Positions 47,648 through 58,310 of a stretch of 64,000 nucleotides of DNA are shown here, in pieces. The stretch lies in the NCBI GenBank assembly GCA_028564705.1, contig JAPXFQ010001301.1, forward strand, positions 682,001 to 746,000, in the 5' to 3' direction. Position 1 is the first letter of the stretch; every line of letters starts with the position of its first letter. This DNA comes from Apricaphanius iberus. Lineage: Eukaryota; Chordata; Actinopteri; Cyprinodontiformes; Aphaniidae. The notes under the pieces are model-generated. The model saw only the letters and a list, made by a program, of their open reading frames with translations, was not told the DNA's origin and did not search any database. The translations under genes and the position numbers were made by a program.

Positions 47648-47946
47648 TGTCAGGAAGTGTGTCAAAATGGAGAGGGGACTCAAACGCAGACATGGATTAA
47701 GTGATGGTTTGTTTAACAAGGTTGAATAATGGTGCTGATGATCCGGAGGAAGAAGGCTGGGATGATGAGACCGGCGAACAGGATCAGGAGTAGCCACACC
47801 ATGAGGGGACAAGAATGAAACAATTGGTATAAGTATAAGCAACACAGAACGAAGGAGGCTCAGGTGAGATAGATAGAACAAAGCTGCAAACAATTAGAAA
47901 TACAGGTGGAATAATGAGGAGAGTGAGTGAATTGGGTAGCATGACA
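47648..47946 (-). mobile_element. Ty3/gypsy 3' LTR, minus strand
   Basis: A 299-bp segment bounded on the minus strand by TGTCATGCTACC and ACTTCCTGACA, so TG...CA ends. Next to it, at 47947-47964, is a polypurine tract on the minus strand (TAAAGAGGGGGGAGGTCC). A GGATTCCAGACGCC-type internal stretch before it, up to about 48060, is typical of the end of fish gypsy/sushi pol. No second LTR was found, so this is a 5'-truncated remnant. Confidence 0.6.
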
Positions 47947-48285
47947 GGACCTCCCCCCTCTTTAAAGGCAGATTCCAGACGCCATGGAACAGTGGGTGGA
48001 GGTGAGGCAGAAGCATCTTGCCGTGCCACTCCACAAAAGATAGCGGTGAGCAAGTGAATTGTTTGATGCCTACACCTTTTAAGGAAAAATCATTTTTTTA
48101 ATCGGAGACAATGGACTTTTATCCTGTGAAGATTTATATAAGACAACACACTTCCTTTTTACAGATCCATGCGCACAGTGCAAGGACTACATTTTTGGAA
48201 CACCTTGCAATAAAGATAAAGATAGCCTGTTACTTATTGGGTCGTACCCACATATGCTTGTGTCATGCCCTGTAGGTGTTATATA

Positions 48286-48480
48286 GAATAATAATCCTTT
48301 AATCGTCCCACATAGGAACATTTGGTTGTAACAGCAGCAAAAAACCGATGTACAGACAGAACATGACACAGAACAGACACGCACACAATTATTACAGAAG
48401 AAAGAAAAGTATTTACATCACTATAGTTACAAAGTACGGATTGTGCGTTGAGCAGTACAATTGAAGAGTAGATGTGCAAT
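48286..48480 (-). repeat. LINE/SINE 3'-tail-like repeat
   Basis: ATCCTTTAATCGTCCCACAT, ACATTTGGTTGTAACAGCAG and AAAACCGATGTACAGACAGA form the reversed tail of a common fish retroposon. Only the tail is present. Confidence 0.45.
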
Positions 48481-48559
48481 TTTAGATAAGTTATTATAAA
48501 TGGTCTGTTAAAAGTAATGTGTGATTTATAACAGTGTTGTTGTTGTTGTAAGCGGTGGA

Positions 48560-49250
48560 CTGTGAGGCTTTATTAAAAGGCAGGGTATACGATTGTGGGA
48601 GCGCTCCTCAACAGGGCGTTATTGCAAAATAAAAAGTCCCACCCCTTGCTTCATGCTCTCTCCCTAAGCCACACCTCATTAACACAGGCATGCCCAGCCA
48701 GCATGGTCTTGTTTGCTCTCTGCTACAGTCAACAACTCGCAGGACACAAGCCATTTCAACCAAAGTCACAAACTATAACGTGATCTTACCTGTTCAGCAG
48801 AAAATCAGCAACCAACGCATCGGTTAGCAAGCCCTTAGCTTCCTTGAGTTGACGCCACCAATGCAGCAGCTCTGATGCAGATTCGGCTTTTGGCACGCTC
48901 TTCGTCGGCTTTCGTTGCTATTTCCACATCAGCTTTGTGTTTTCGAATCATTTTGGGAAGCTAATCTCCACTAACTTCGAACTAAATGCTTCACCAAACA
49001 AACACGTCAGCCACTGCAGCTGGCGCAATTAATTTATTTGTTGGTAAGGTAGCGCAAGCTCACTTCCTGTTTACAGGCTGGAATGAGCATTGCGTGCAAA
49101 CGAAGGGGAAGCGCAGAGGGGGAGGTGCTGGAACATGGAAACTTTGCTTACAAGCCTCTTATTTTGGACGGACTGTGGAAGTTGATTGGATGAGGTTTTC
49201 CAAGGGTTTATCGCTGTAGAAAGAATGAAAATTACTCTGTCAAGTTAAAG
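48560..49250. repeat. Unidentified moderately GC-rich repeat
   Basis: Starts with AAAAGGCAGGGTATACGATT and continues with GC-richer, non-coding sequence. It looks like a fish non-autonomous element, but a matching inverted end was not found. Confidence 0.3.
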
Positions 49251-52209
49251 AACTCCTAATTTATAGGTTCCTACTGGTATATGAAGAGCATTTTTTACCG
49301 TTTTAAAATGAAATTGTTTTCCCTGGCTTTAAAACATCAAGCTGTGTGAAAACTCTGCAGCATTCACATAGGAAATCATGACTCGAGCCCAGGGTGCGAT
49401 TTGCTGGGGGGGATGGGCGGAATTTCCCCCCCCTGTGCTTGTAATGTCCCCATAGACTGTAAAAAAGAATAGACAGCGCCTCCTCACTCCTCCCCGTTTA
49501 CCAGAATGACACACGTTCATGGGCGAATTCATGGCGGATTCACAGACTCCTCCTCCCCAGCTCTGACGAAGCATGTTCCTAAAAAGGGCATAGGGGCGGG
49601 ATCTTCACTGTAGACTCTGCCCTCGTGGGGCGTGTATGGGCGTGTAGTTCGGTCGTAATCACGCCCATTCTGCTCCCGCGTCTTTAGCTCTGATGATAAC
49701 TTGGCTCTGCTCCCTCATTAATTATGCAAGATTTCAAAAAAATTATCTTACGAAAACCAGGCTGGTGCCCAGGTTTTTTATGAGCCCAGCGTTATCTCAG
49801 GAAGAATATGTAGCCATAGAAAGTTTTTAAAAAATGGGCACCAGGCATTAAAGTTGTTTTTAACGTGTCTAAAGTCCAGTGCTTTTCAATGGGGGCCTAG
49901 CGGCCAAATGGAGGTACTACAGCAATGGAGGAGCAGTGGTTGCCTGCATGGTATGCGGTCACAAAGCAGAGCAGCCAGCGGCCATTGAATGTCCCCCCCA
50001 CTGGTCATTAATCTCTTATCTCTGGGGGGGAATATGTTCTTTTTGTTGTTGTTGTTCCTCCCGCTGATACAACAGAGTAATATTTACCGTCATATGAATT
50101 GTGGAAACCCTGTAATTCTCTTTAGATGACAGACACATAAACACTGGTAATGCACGAATGCACAAAATGCACCACATAAAATGACATAGTTTCTGACGTG
50201 TGTCAAACCCCTCATTCGCACGTCATGAGGCAGGAATGAATTTTAGCGATTAAAATCTGCTTCTGGCGTGATGCGGGACCCCCTGAGATGCATTAGCGTG
50301 CTTCTCCTTTGACTTTACTTGTAAACCTGACGCCCGTGACATTTCAAACATGTTCGGTGTAAAAGCACTGTAAGAGTACCCCTGGCTGTACTGCCTATAA
50401 TATATAGCACCCTCTGTTGGTTGTCTTGGGCCAATACATTAGCATGAGGCATTGTAATCTGTCGTGGGGTGGGGCGATATGTAAATAATGCCGGTGTTCT
50501 GACTTTCTGTGCTACCCCACATTCCATGCTACCCTGTCGCACTGCGCATGCACACTTTTGATTTTACGTGACAGACTGCTGACTAAGCAAGACTGTCATC
50601 AGATCATCCTACCTATGTTTCGTTTGTTTTTTATTTCATGGGGGATTAAGGCAAGTTTTAGTGATGGATAGATGAGGCCATGTGTACCGTTTTGACACAT
50701 TGCCCTAACTGTATTGATACCGTGTCGATATGGAGTTGCTACTGTGTTGGTCTACTGACACCTGTTGGATCTTAATATTATTGCGCACCAAACAATACAA
50801 TTATTTATGTAATTATATTCCATACAGTACGCTGCACAATTTAATGTGTTGATCAAAGTTTAAATTATTTTATATTCAAAATATATCATAAGACATCATG
50901 TGAATGTTTGTCACATCTTTTTAAAAAGCGAAACGGAAGGTGGTGTTGATTATGAATTGTATATGAGGCAAATCTTTAATTAATTTATATTTACTATTCG
51001 TTTTTACAATGTCTGCAAAGATTTTTTAAGCAATTTCTCCAGTTTTAGAAACAGATCCTTGCAAGGGACAAATGCACAATAACTTTGTGGTTGGCAAAAT
51101 ATATGATGGTTCAGTCAACTGAACAGTTTCCTGAATCCAACACTTTCTACAATGCTGGGAGGTTGGGAGTCCTTAATAATGAAATGGCTGGTCCAACTCA
51201 TGCTTCCTGGTAGCTGGATATTCAGAAAACAGGAGATTTCAATATTCATTTGAACACTAAAGTGATAGCTTAACCGCAACCTTTAATATTATCCTGCATA
51301 GCATTGCATAGTGCATTCACACCAGCCCTGTCAGTCTGCTTAAATCGAACTCTAGTTAGATGGGGAGGTGTAGACGGACAATCGAACACTGATTCAGTCC
51401 GGGGAAAAAAATTCTAGTGTGCCTGAAAACGTAGGTCTGAGTTAGATTGAAACAAACTCTGCTGCAGTTCGATTGTATGTGTGAAAAGCAGGAAGTGGAT
51501 CTATTGTGGAGGCCATCCTGGGTAAATACAATCAGTTTGTTTACATTTCGCCTTACTGGAAGTTTCCCCCTCTGCAAGAAGTGCAATAACACCACAGGCG
51601 GAGAGGTGAAATTGTTGCTCAAAGTCTGTCGTCTGACAAAAGGTGGCAGTGTGAATGTAAACCACACCAGCTAAAAACAGAAACAGTGTTCCAATTATGG
51701 TCCCCAATAGTACTGAGTCTACCAAACTATCAGGTTTGAATGCACAGCGGTCAGCGCATCCATGCAGCTGCTGCTCGGATGTGTTGACAGACCGCAGCTG
51801 CTGCGTGAAGTTGGGAAAACTGAACTCTGGGGCAGCAAGTGCGAGGTGTCAACCAATCAGCGTCTTCGTCTTTTTACAAAGACAGGAAGAGATCAGACCT
51901 TATTTTGAGGAAGATATCAGAGGATATTGGAGTGCCAGGTAAGCAATTAAATACTTTCCTTTAACTTTCTACTTATGTTAGCTAACAATACCCAAACACG
52001 GTTAGGGTAACTACGGTGCTAAATACACACAACTAGTTTCCCGGTAGGAGACATAGTAAACAACAAGCAACAGAGAAATCCCCGCCCGCGCGCTGAGGTA
52101 CTAACATGATGTGCTGACGTGGACTTCAAAATGCGCAAGCAGCTGTCTTTTAATTTAAAAGCATCAATGTTTGTCCATATTAGCAATTTGATGTCTGGAT
52201 GCACTGACT
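49251..52209. other. Intron, no gene seen
   Basis: No host coding recognised. Several blocks look repetitive: 49380-49700 (C-rich runs and repeated GGGCGTG words), 50660-50740 (TATTGATACCGTGTCGATAT type) and 51320-51740 (repeated TCGAACTC/TTCGATTGTATGTGTGAA words). None could be assigned to a family. Confidence 0.4.
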
Positions 52210-52800
52210 GGTGTGACTCATTTGGCTTTATTCAGAAAGTGCAGGGACTGACACGGTCGGCTCAGCACACGCTGGATGTTGTACTGACATCCAGCATTGA
52301 GTGTGAGGTCCTATCTGAGGTCCTGTCTAACCATTTTTTGATAACTTTTGAATTTACTTTAACCGACCTTATTACAGAAGGTAATCAGCCATAGGAGGTT
52401 GGCTTCCTGGCTTAATGCAGAGTGGCATACTTTAAAGCAGAATATTAGAAAACTGGAGAGAAAATGGCGCTCTACACACCTTTACACGCATTTAAGTTGG
52501 AAAAATAGACTACTGCTGTATAGAAAGACAAGCTGGAACAACATATTTTAGTCATTAATAAGTAAAAAAGTAAGTAAAAAAAATCCTAGGTTTCTTTTTA
52601 GTACAGTTGCAAAACTTACACAGACATAGCTCTATTGAGCCAACTATTCCCCCTTCTCTCAGTAGTACTGATTTTATAGGATTCTTCACAAGTAAAATAA
52701 ATTCTTTAAAGAAATAAAATCATTGGCATTCTCCCAAACATGATTACTTCTGTCTCAGTAAATGAGGCAGTATCGAAAAGAACAATAAAACCATGTTTTT
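52210..52800 (+). pseudogene. L2/Rex1-like LINE endonuclease fragment, copy A
   Basis: Plus-strand codons read FGFIQKVQGLTRSAQHTLDV, then LSNHFLITFEFTLTD, the end of a LINE endonuclease. After it come shifted frames with GEKMALYTPLHAFKLEK-like and LFSTVAKLTQT-like pieces of the linker to the reverse transcriptase. The stretch at 52570-52800 is closely similar to 57270-57460. Confidence 0.65.
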
Positions 52801-53014
52801 ATCTGTAGTGTTACTGTACAAATATTAGATACATTTAAACCCTCAACTTGTATATTGGCCCCAATCCTTTTTGTTATGTGTCCTGTCTAGCAGTTTGCTA
52901 TTCAGAATTGGTGTCTGAGTACCAAGTACAAGCCCAACAGATTTATTTTCCCATTCAGAGCATTACAGCTTTGCTATAGTACTCAACTTGATATATATAT
53001 GTATGGTTCATACA

Positions 53015-53093
53015 ATTAAACCCACAACAATTACTAATAAAGATTTTTCATACAGTATGAAAAATATTTATTAGTGATTGCTGTGGGTTTAAT
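53015..53093. repeat. Long near-perfect hairpin (39-bp arms)
   Basis: The left arm starts ATTAAACCCACAACAATTAC and the right arm ends its inverted copy GTGGGTTTAAT. The arms differ at 3 of 39 positions, and the centre is CATACAGTATG with a single unpaired base. The fold covers 79 nt. Confidence 0.9.
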
Positions 53094-53099
53094 ATGTTG

Positions 53100-54300
53100 A
53101 AGTTATGGACACGAAATTGAGATAGAAGGAAGAAAGAAAGGAGAGGAAGAAGGGAAAAAGGACCGGTAGAAGTGTGAACTGACGATACAAGATAGCGAGG
53201 TAAACAAAGAACATAGGAATAAATCCCAGTCCTCCACCTCTGTTGAACGGCAGAGAAGTGGGAAAAACAAAACAAACAAAAATTACCCAGCCCCCCCACT
53301 TGCCAGGGAGCCACAGTAAAAGCCGCAGCAGGTGTATGCCCTCCCCAGGCTACGGCCAGCCAAGACCTCGACACCCAGATTGATGGAACCCCGCCAACCC
53401 CATAACAGGTGCCCCAGTCAATCCAAGGAGGACATCGCCCCTAAACACCATCCGCCCGACACACCGGCCCACTCAGGATCAGCCAGGCATTCACCAGGGC
53501 CGAGCCGGGCCGCATCCGGGCCCCCAGCCCCACACATCGAGAGCCACTAATGACCAGCAGGCAGGGGCATCCGTCACTGACAGGTAGTGACGGTGTGGAT
53601 AAAGTTCCCACTGGATGTGGGGTCAGAGATGCACCAGGCCAGAGGGCAGCCAAAGACCCAGCCTGACAAGTAGACATAGACATACAGAGACAATCATACG
53701 TACCCTCCCTCTTACGCCCACACATTCTCACAAACAAGGGACACCCGAAAAAAGGACGCTGTACACTCAATCATACACCCCATAGATACACTATAATCCC
53801 AGGCCCAGGGACAGACACCCCCAATAGGGCAACCTGACCCTGAACCTGGGAGACGAACCCCCTGCCCACCAGGATGGGGACAAGCAGACCACTAAAGCAC
53901 CCACCATGGCAAGAGTAGCCCATCAGCCCAGGTCCCCAACTAGATGGCCTGATTTTCCCCCCGGACTCCAACCCCTGATGGTCAAACAAACAGGGGCGTG
54001 GGAAGACCCCCAGCCTCTCTCCCCCTGCTCGAATGTGGTGTTGCGTGTTGTTCTAATGTGCACTTAAAACAGAGGGGTGGGACATAGGAATGTTACCAGG
54101 CAGCCCCATCTCCTACTCCGGAGCCTCACTGTCTAGATGTAGTTAAGCAGTGGGCACTAGCACCAGAGGTGAGGCTCTTTAAAAGGCTCCACCTCCAGTG
54201 CTGAGGTGTATCCACCGCCAGTTCCCTACATGTGTGTGTCTCATGTAAATGTTGCGAGTGAAAATGTCTAACTTGTACAAATAAAATTGGGACCTAAATC
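53100..54300. repeat. GC/C-rich island, probably an unidentified repeat
   Basis: About 1 kb (53290-54040) is unusually C- and G-rich on a background of AT-rich intron, with many CCCAG, CCCAGG and ACACCC words but no sustained open frame. It is flanked by a GGAAGAAAGAAAGGAG purine stretch on the left and ends with TACAAATAAAATTGGGACC near 54277-54295, which contains AATAAA. I have seen similar C-rich blocks as part of fish repeats but cannot name the family. Confidence 0.45.
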
Positions 54301-54389
54301 CATCCCAGAATTCAGACTACTATCAAAACACAGAACACTAGACACTCAGGTTGAGTTTAGCCCCCTCCTCTCCACTGCCGCTACATGCT

Positions 54390-54600
54390 TAGTCAGTATG
54401 AGGGATTGCTGAGGAATTGCTGTGGTTGTAGTCTGCATGATTCAGGCCCAACCTCATGTCGATGACTCATCGCAATCTGCTGGGATTCCTTATTTTTAAC
54501 TGACTGGAATATTTGTATAATCGTATGGAACTACTTTTGTTGTAAAGTGACTTGACATTTGTTGTGAATTGCAGCTATTTATATAAAAGTGAATTGAATT
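54390..54600 (-). repeat. Dispersed repeat family, reverse copy
   Basis: Reverse complement of the repeat at 46326-46590: TATGAGGGATTGCTGAGGAA, then GATGACTCATCGCAATCTGC and TGAATTGAATTG at its end. A second partial reverse copy lies at about 54645-54760. Confidence 0.7.
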
Positions 54601-55389
54601 GAAAAAATAATACTGCTCTCAAATTATAAGTGTACGCTCTTAGTTTATGGCAGTAAAATTCCCTGATATAATTGGAATATTTGTACAATTCTATGGAAAT
54701 GACTTTTTTTTTAAGAGCCTTAAGATGACATCTGTTGTGAATATGCACTGTATAGATAAATCTTGGAGCTTTCCAGTTACCTTTTTAAAAACACACCCAG
54801 ACTAAATCGGGGGTAAGTCTCCTTGAATGACTAAGTAACTTACGTCTGTGTGGAAATGTCCATTTGCTGAACCTATCAATTCAGTTATTATTATTGGTGT
54901 CAATTATATTGTTAGCCATACTGAACTATGGTAATTTTATTAAAATAGAAATCTGCTATCTTCAAACCTTTGTAGTTTATGCCAGAGGTGGCTAGTGACT
55001 ACTAAGACTTAGTTAAGTAAGTTTTGGAAAATAATATACTCAAAGATTTTATTACACCAGACTTTTTTTACTTCTATTTGAGTAATATTTCTATTAAATA
55101 TCACTACTCTTACTTGAGTAAAATTTATGGATACTGTACAAGCCTCATGTTACATCACCTAAGAAAGGAGAAACACAATTTAACCCAAAAAGGCGGCAGA
55201 TTCAGAGAAAAACTTACAGTTGATGCTTTAGTAAAAAAAATTTTTTTGTTCAAACTTCATTGTTCTTATCTAATTATCTATCTGCTGTTTTGCTGTTTGT
55301 ATTTTATTCTTTAAAATGGCAGGATTTTCATGTAACTTCTTATTTTTGGATTTAATAATTTTTCACAAATCAGGTGTTACTCAATATTC

Positions 55390-55790
55390 AGTTAAACTAA
55401 ATTCAGTTTATTTACATAGCCCGTTTTCACAACAAATGTCCTCTCAAGGAACTTTACAAGAAAAGCCCATTTAAATGCAATCATACAAATATTCCAATCA
55501 ATTTAAAAGTTTTCTATTTAAGGGATCTCAGCAGATTGCATTGAGTTCTTCCCTGCTGATGCAAATTTCAACCGCACCAATCCTCTCAGCATCCCTCACA
55601 CTGAGCAAGGATCTAGCGATAGTGGAGAAGAAAAACTTCAACAGGAAGAAAGTCCCAATTCACAACAGATGTCATTTCAAGGCACTTTACAAGAAAAGTC
55701 ATTTCTATACAATTATACAAGCATTCCAATCAGTTAAAAGTTTTCTATGTAAGCAATCCTAGTACAAGTGGCCATCTGCCATTACTGTCC
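55390..55790 (+). repeat. Dispersed repeat family, two copies in tandem
   Basis: AAATTCAGTTTATTTACATA to about 55650, then a second start (CAATTCACAACAGATGTCAT) to about 55790, ending with ACAAGTGGCCATCTGCC. Confidence 0.7.
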
Positions 55791-56011
55791 GAGGGATATA
55801 TTTTTTATATTTGTAATTTAAGTACCAGTTTGACCAAATACTTTTGTACTGTCAGTTGAAAAGAAATGTTTGATTTCCCTACCCACCACTGGTTTTCTAA
55901 AAGTATCTTAATTTAAATGAAAAGTTTAAGAACTGACAGAAACTAAATTAATAGACTGACATCCTTGTATACATTAAGTAGTCTGGCTCGAGGCTCATGT
56001 AGAGGACTCAC

Positions 56012-56340
56012 CTTTAGGCTCTCTCGATGTGCCATTATGACAGCCGCATGGTGAGGATACCTCTGTTGGAGGTGTTCCAGGAACACATCTTTTTCCTTTT
56101 TGAAATCGGATTTTTGAATGATCTGGCTGTTCTCCTGCTTATCTTTGCAGGTGGAATCAGCTGGTGCAACATTTCGAGGTAAAGTATTAGGAGAAGGTAG
56201 AGCCAGATTATAAGTGGAAAGATCGAGATTGCAGAGTAGCTGGCAGTTGGCGTGATCCTTCTGTCGGAGATCCTCTATGCTGCAGATTTTTGCAGTGGAA
56301 TGTTTGGAGTGAGAGAGCTTGGATGGAAAGGTTCCAAAAT
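56012..56340 (-). CDS. SKT/SRCIN1 family exon with FLEHLxQxYPHHA motif
   Basis: This 329-bp exon starts after an acceptor (CAATCTCTCATAG) with the last two bases of an Asp codon and ends GAGAGCCTAAAG before the consensus donor GTGAGTCC. About 110 residues are encoded without a stop. The C-terminal part reads KKEKDVFLEHLQQRYPHHAA then VIMAHRESLK, closely matching the KIAA1217 block with REAFLEHLKQKYPHHASAIM. The first 75 residues (FGTFPSKLSHSKHSTAKICS, IEDLRQKDHANC and so on) show no similarity I recognise and are Ser- and Asn-rich. The entry phase fits the exon at 62421, and the phase-0 end fits the exon at 6410. The introns on either side are 6.1 kb and 49.6 kb. Confidence 0.85.
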
Positions 56341-56904
56341 CTATGAGAGATTGAGACAAAGGTAAGAGGTGAGCCATTAGGATGAGCGAAAAGGACAGGG
56401 ATGCACAGGAGGAAACCCCCCAAAAGTGAATAAGGGTAAACCATATACCGCTTTTCATTTTCATCTCACTTTTAAGTTCTATCTCTCCTGTGAAATGACC
56501 TATAATTATCAAATTTATAGCATTTTAAGACATATCTGGAAGTTGATGGAGTCAGCCCTACTACAAACTTTCGTTAAAAGTCCAACAATCGTCTTCCACT
56601 TTACCTGGATGGAAACACAGACATCCTTCTCCCTGGCAAACTCTCCAAGTCAGTTTAGTTCAAAAAGACTTCATTTTGTGCCCACTGTGGGACTCTACTC
56701 GTGCACCACCGTGAACACCCCCCCATTTTTCTAAAACAAGTGGATGTTTACCTTTAATGTTAAATTCATATGCTCTTTTTTTGTCCTAAAATTTGTATTC
56801 AGGATTGTTTTCTGATCTGTGTTATCTATCTATCATTGAACGACCTTTTACATGGACAGAACCCATATGAGGAGAAATGTGCATAAATGAAACCTATTTG
56901 GACG

Positions 56905-56960
56905 TCCGTCCGTCCATCCATCCATCCATCCATCTATCTATCTATCTATCTATCTATCTA
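56905..56960. repeat. (TCCG/TCCA/TCTA)n microsatellite
   Basis: A tetranucleotide tract shifting from TCCG through TCCA to TCTA units, about 14 units. Confidence 0.9.
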
Positions 56961-57119
56961 CATTTACTTATATAGCACTTTATACATCCTGATGGGGACC
57001 AAAATTTTTTAAAGCAAAAAAAACAACAAGAAAAACACACAAAAATCCACCAAAAATGAAGAAAAACTCACACACAAACTGAATGAATAGAAAATAATAA
57101 AAGTGTATCTCCCAAGGTG

Positions 57120-57600
57120 TTCCTACTAGGAAACTGGAAAAAAAGTGGCACCATACATACCTAGACGATTCTTCTTTAACCTGGAAAAATAGTCTACTGC
57201 TGTATAAAGAGACCCTTCAAGCAAGCTAGAATAGCATATCTTTCGTCATTAATAGAGGTAAATAAAAACAATCTGTTTCTCTTTAGTACAGTTGCCAAAC
57301 TTACACAATCATAGCTCTGTTGAGCCAACTATTCCCCCTTTCTCAGTAGTGATGACTTTATGGGATTCTGTATATATAAATTTGATTAGAAATAAAATAA
57401 TTGAAATTTTAATGCGATTACTTCTCTCTCAGTAAATGAGGCAGCATCGGAGAAAACTGTAGAACCAAATCCCAACCATTATTTAAGGAAGTTCTAGTTA
57501 TTGGCCCCATTTTAGAAATTAATCTATCCTTAGTAAATGGATACAAACCACAGGAAGGCTGGTGTTGTTAAATCTTTACTTCAAGGAATTGTTTGGGTTT
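57120..57600 (+). pseudogene. L2/Rex1-like LINE fragment, copy B
   Basis: The stretch at 57270-57460 matches 52570-52800: AGCTCTGTTGAGCCAACTAT and later TCTCAGTAAATGAGGCAGCA, with indels. Codons before it (WKNSLLLYKETLQ-like) and after it (KEVLVIGPILEINLSLVNGY, about 57490) suggest the endonuclease-reverse transcriptase linker and the start of the reverse transcriptase. It is decayed. Confidence 0.55.
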
Positions 57601-58192
57601 TTTCCCAACGTGGACCTTATTTTTAGAATTTATTATGTTCATTTACTGACCCACACAAGTCTTTCCGAGTTTATATCCAGTCTGATCAGCGAGTTTCCAT
57701 ATGAGAGTCACAGAGGCACACAAAGTGCACTCTTAAATAAGACATTATCTGCCACAAAACTAATTCATTTCATCAAGGTTTTGTTATGAATAGGTAGCGA
57801 TATTGTCCTGTGAGGTCGGAACATCTCGGAAGTGCTAAGGTGTTAGCTTCTGGGGTTTTAAAAGCCTTTTAATTCAACCAATTCCAACTTACACTAACCT
57901 GGGATTTCAATGACTTCCCAGCTGTCCATCATTACAGCTATAGTCTGCGTATGTTTTGGAAAGGGAGCCCGTGGAAGCTGACCATAGTCAAATTGTGCAA
58001 TTTGGAAACATCCAAACGTGAACCATGTTGATGTTTGCAGTAGCAAGTCCTGTCTAACCGGTAGGCCTGGGCGGATCGATCTAACATTGGTATTGAGTAT
58101 TGATCGAAAGCCGCATGATGAGATTGATCCTTAAGTTTCAGTTTTTCTTCAGGTTCACAAAATATAATTTTTAGGAACACTTGTAATATAAA
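57601..58192. other. Intron, no gene seen
   Basis: No recognisable coding sequence. A short GGCCTGGGCGGATCGATCTA stretch at about 58064 looks like the end of a dispersed DNA repeat. Confidence 0.4.
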
Positions 58193-58310
58193 TTCACAAA
58201 TGCACACGATGAGGTTCACAAACACACATGATCTGTTTCAAAAACGCACACAAGCTGTTTCACAAATGCACACAAGCTGTTTCATAAATGCACACAAGCT
58301 GTTTCACAAA
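58193..58310. repeat. 22-bp minisatellite, five units plus a partial one
   Basis: Units of the type TTCACAAATGCACACAAGCT plus GT repeat with 1-6 changes each. The 39 bp before the array (TTCACAAAATATAATTTTTA...) resemble the 39 bp starting with its last partial unit (TTCACAAATATAATTTTGAG...), so the flanks are also repeated. Confidence 0.85.

Noticed and set aside
49329..49574. Short minus-strand frame in a G/C-run region
   Set aside because: Caused by homopolymer runs in what looks like repeat sequence; no recognisable protein.
53332..53989. Pro-rich plus-strand and Gly-rich minus-strand frames
   Set aside because: They result from the C-rich composition of the island at 53290-54040, not from a conserved protein.
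58193..58310. Regular 22-bp repeats resembling a CRISPR array
   Set aside because: Units follow each other without spacers, and the window is vertebrate DNA; it is a minisatellite.
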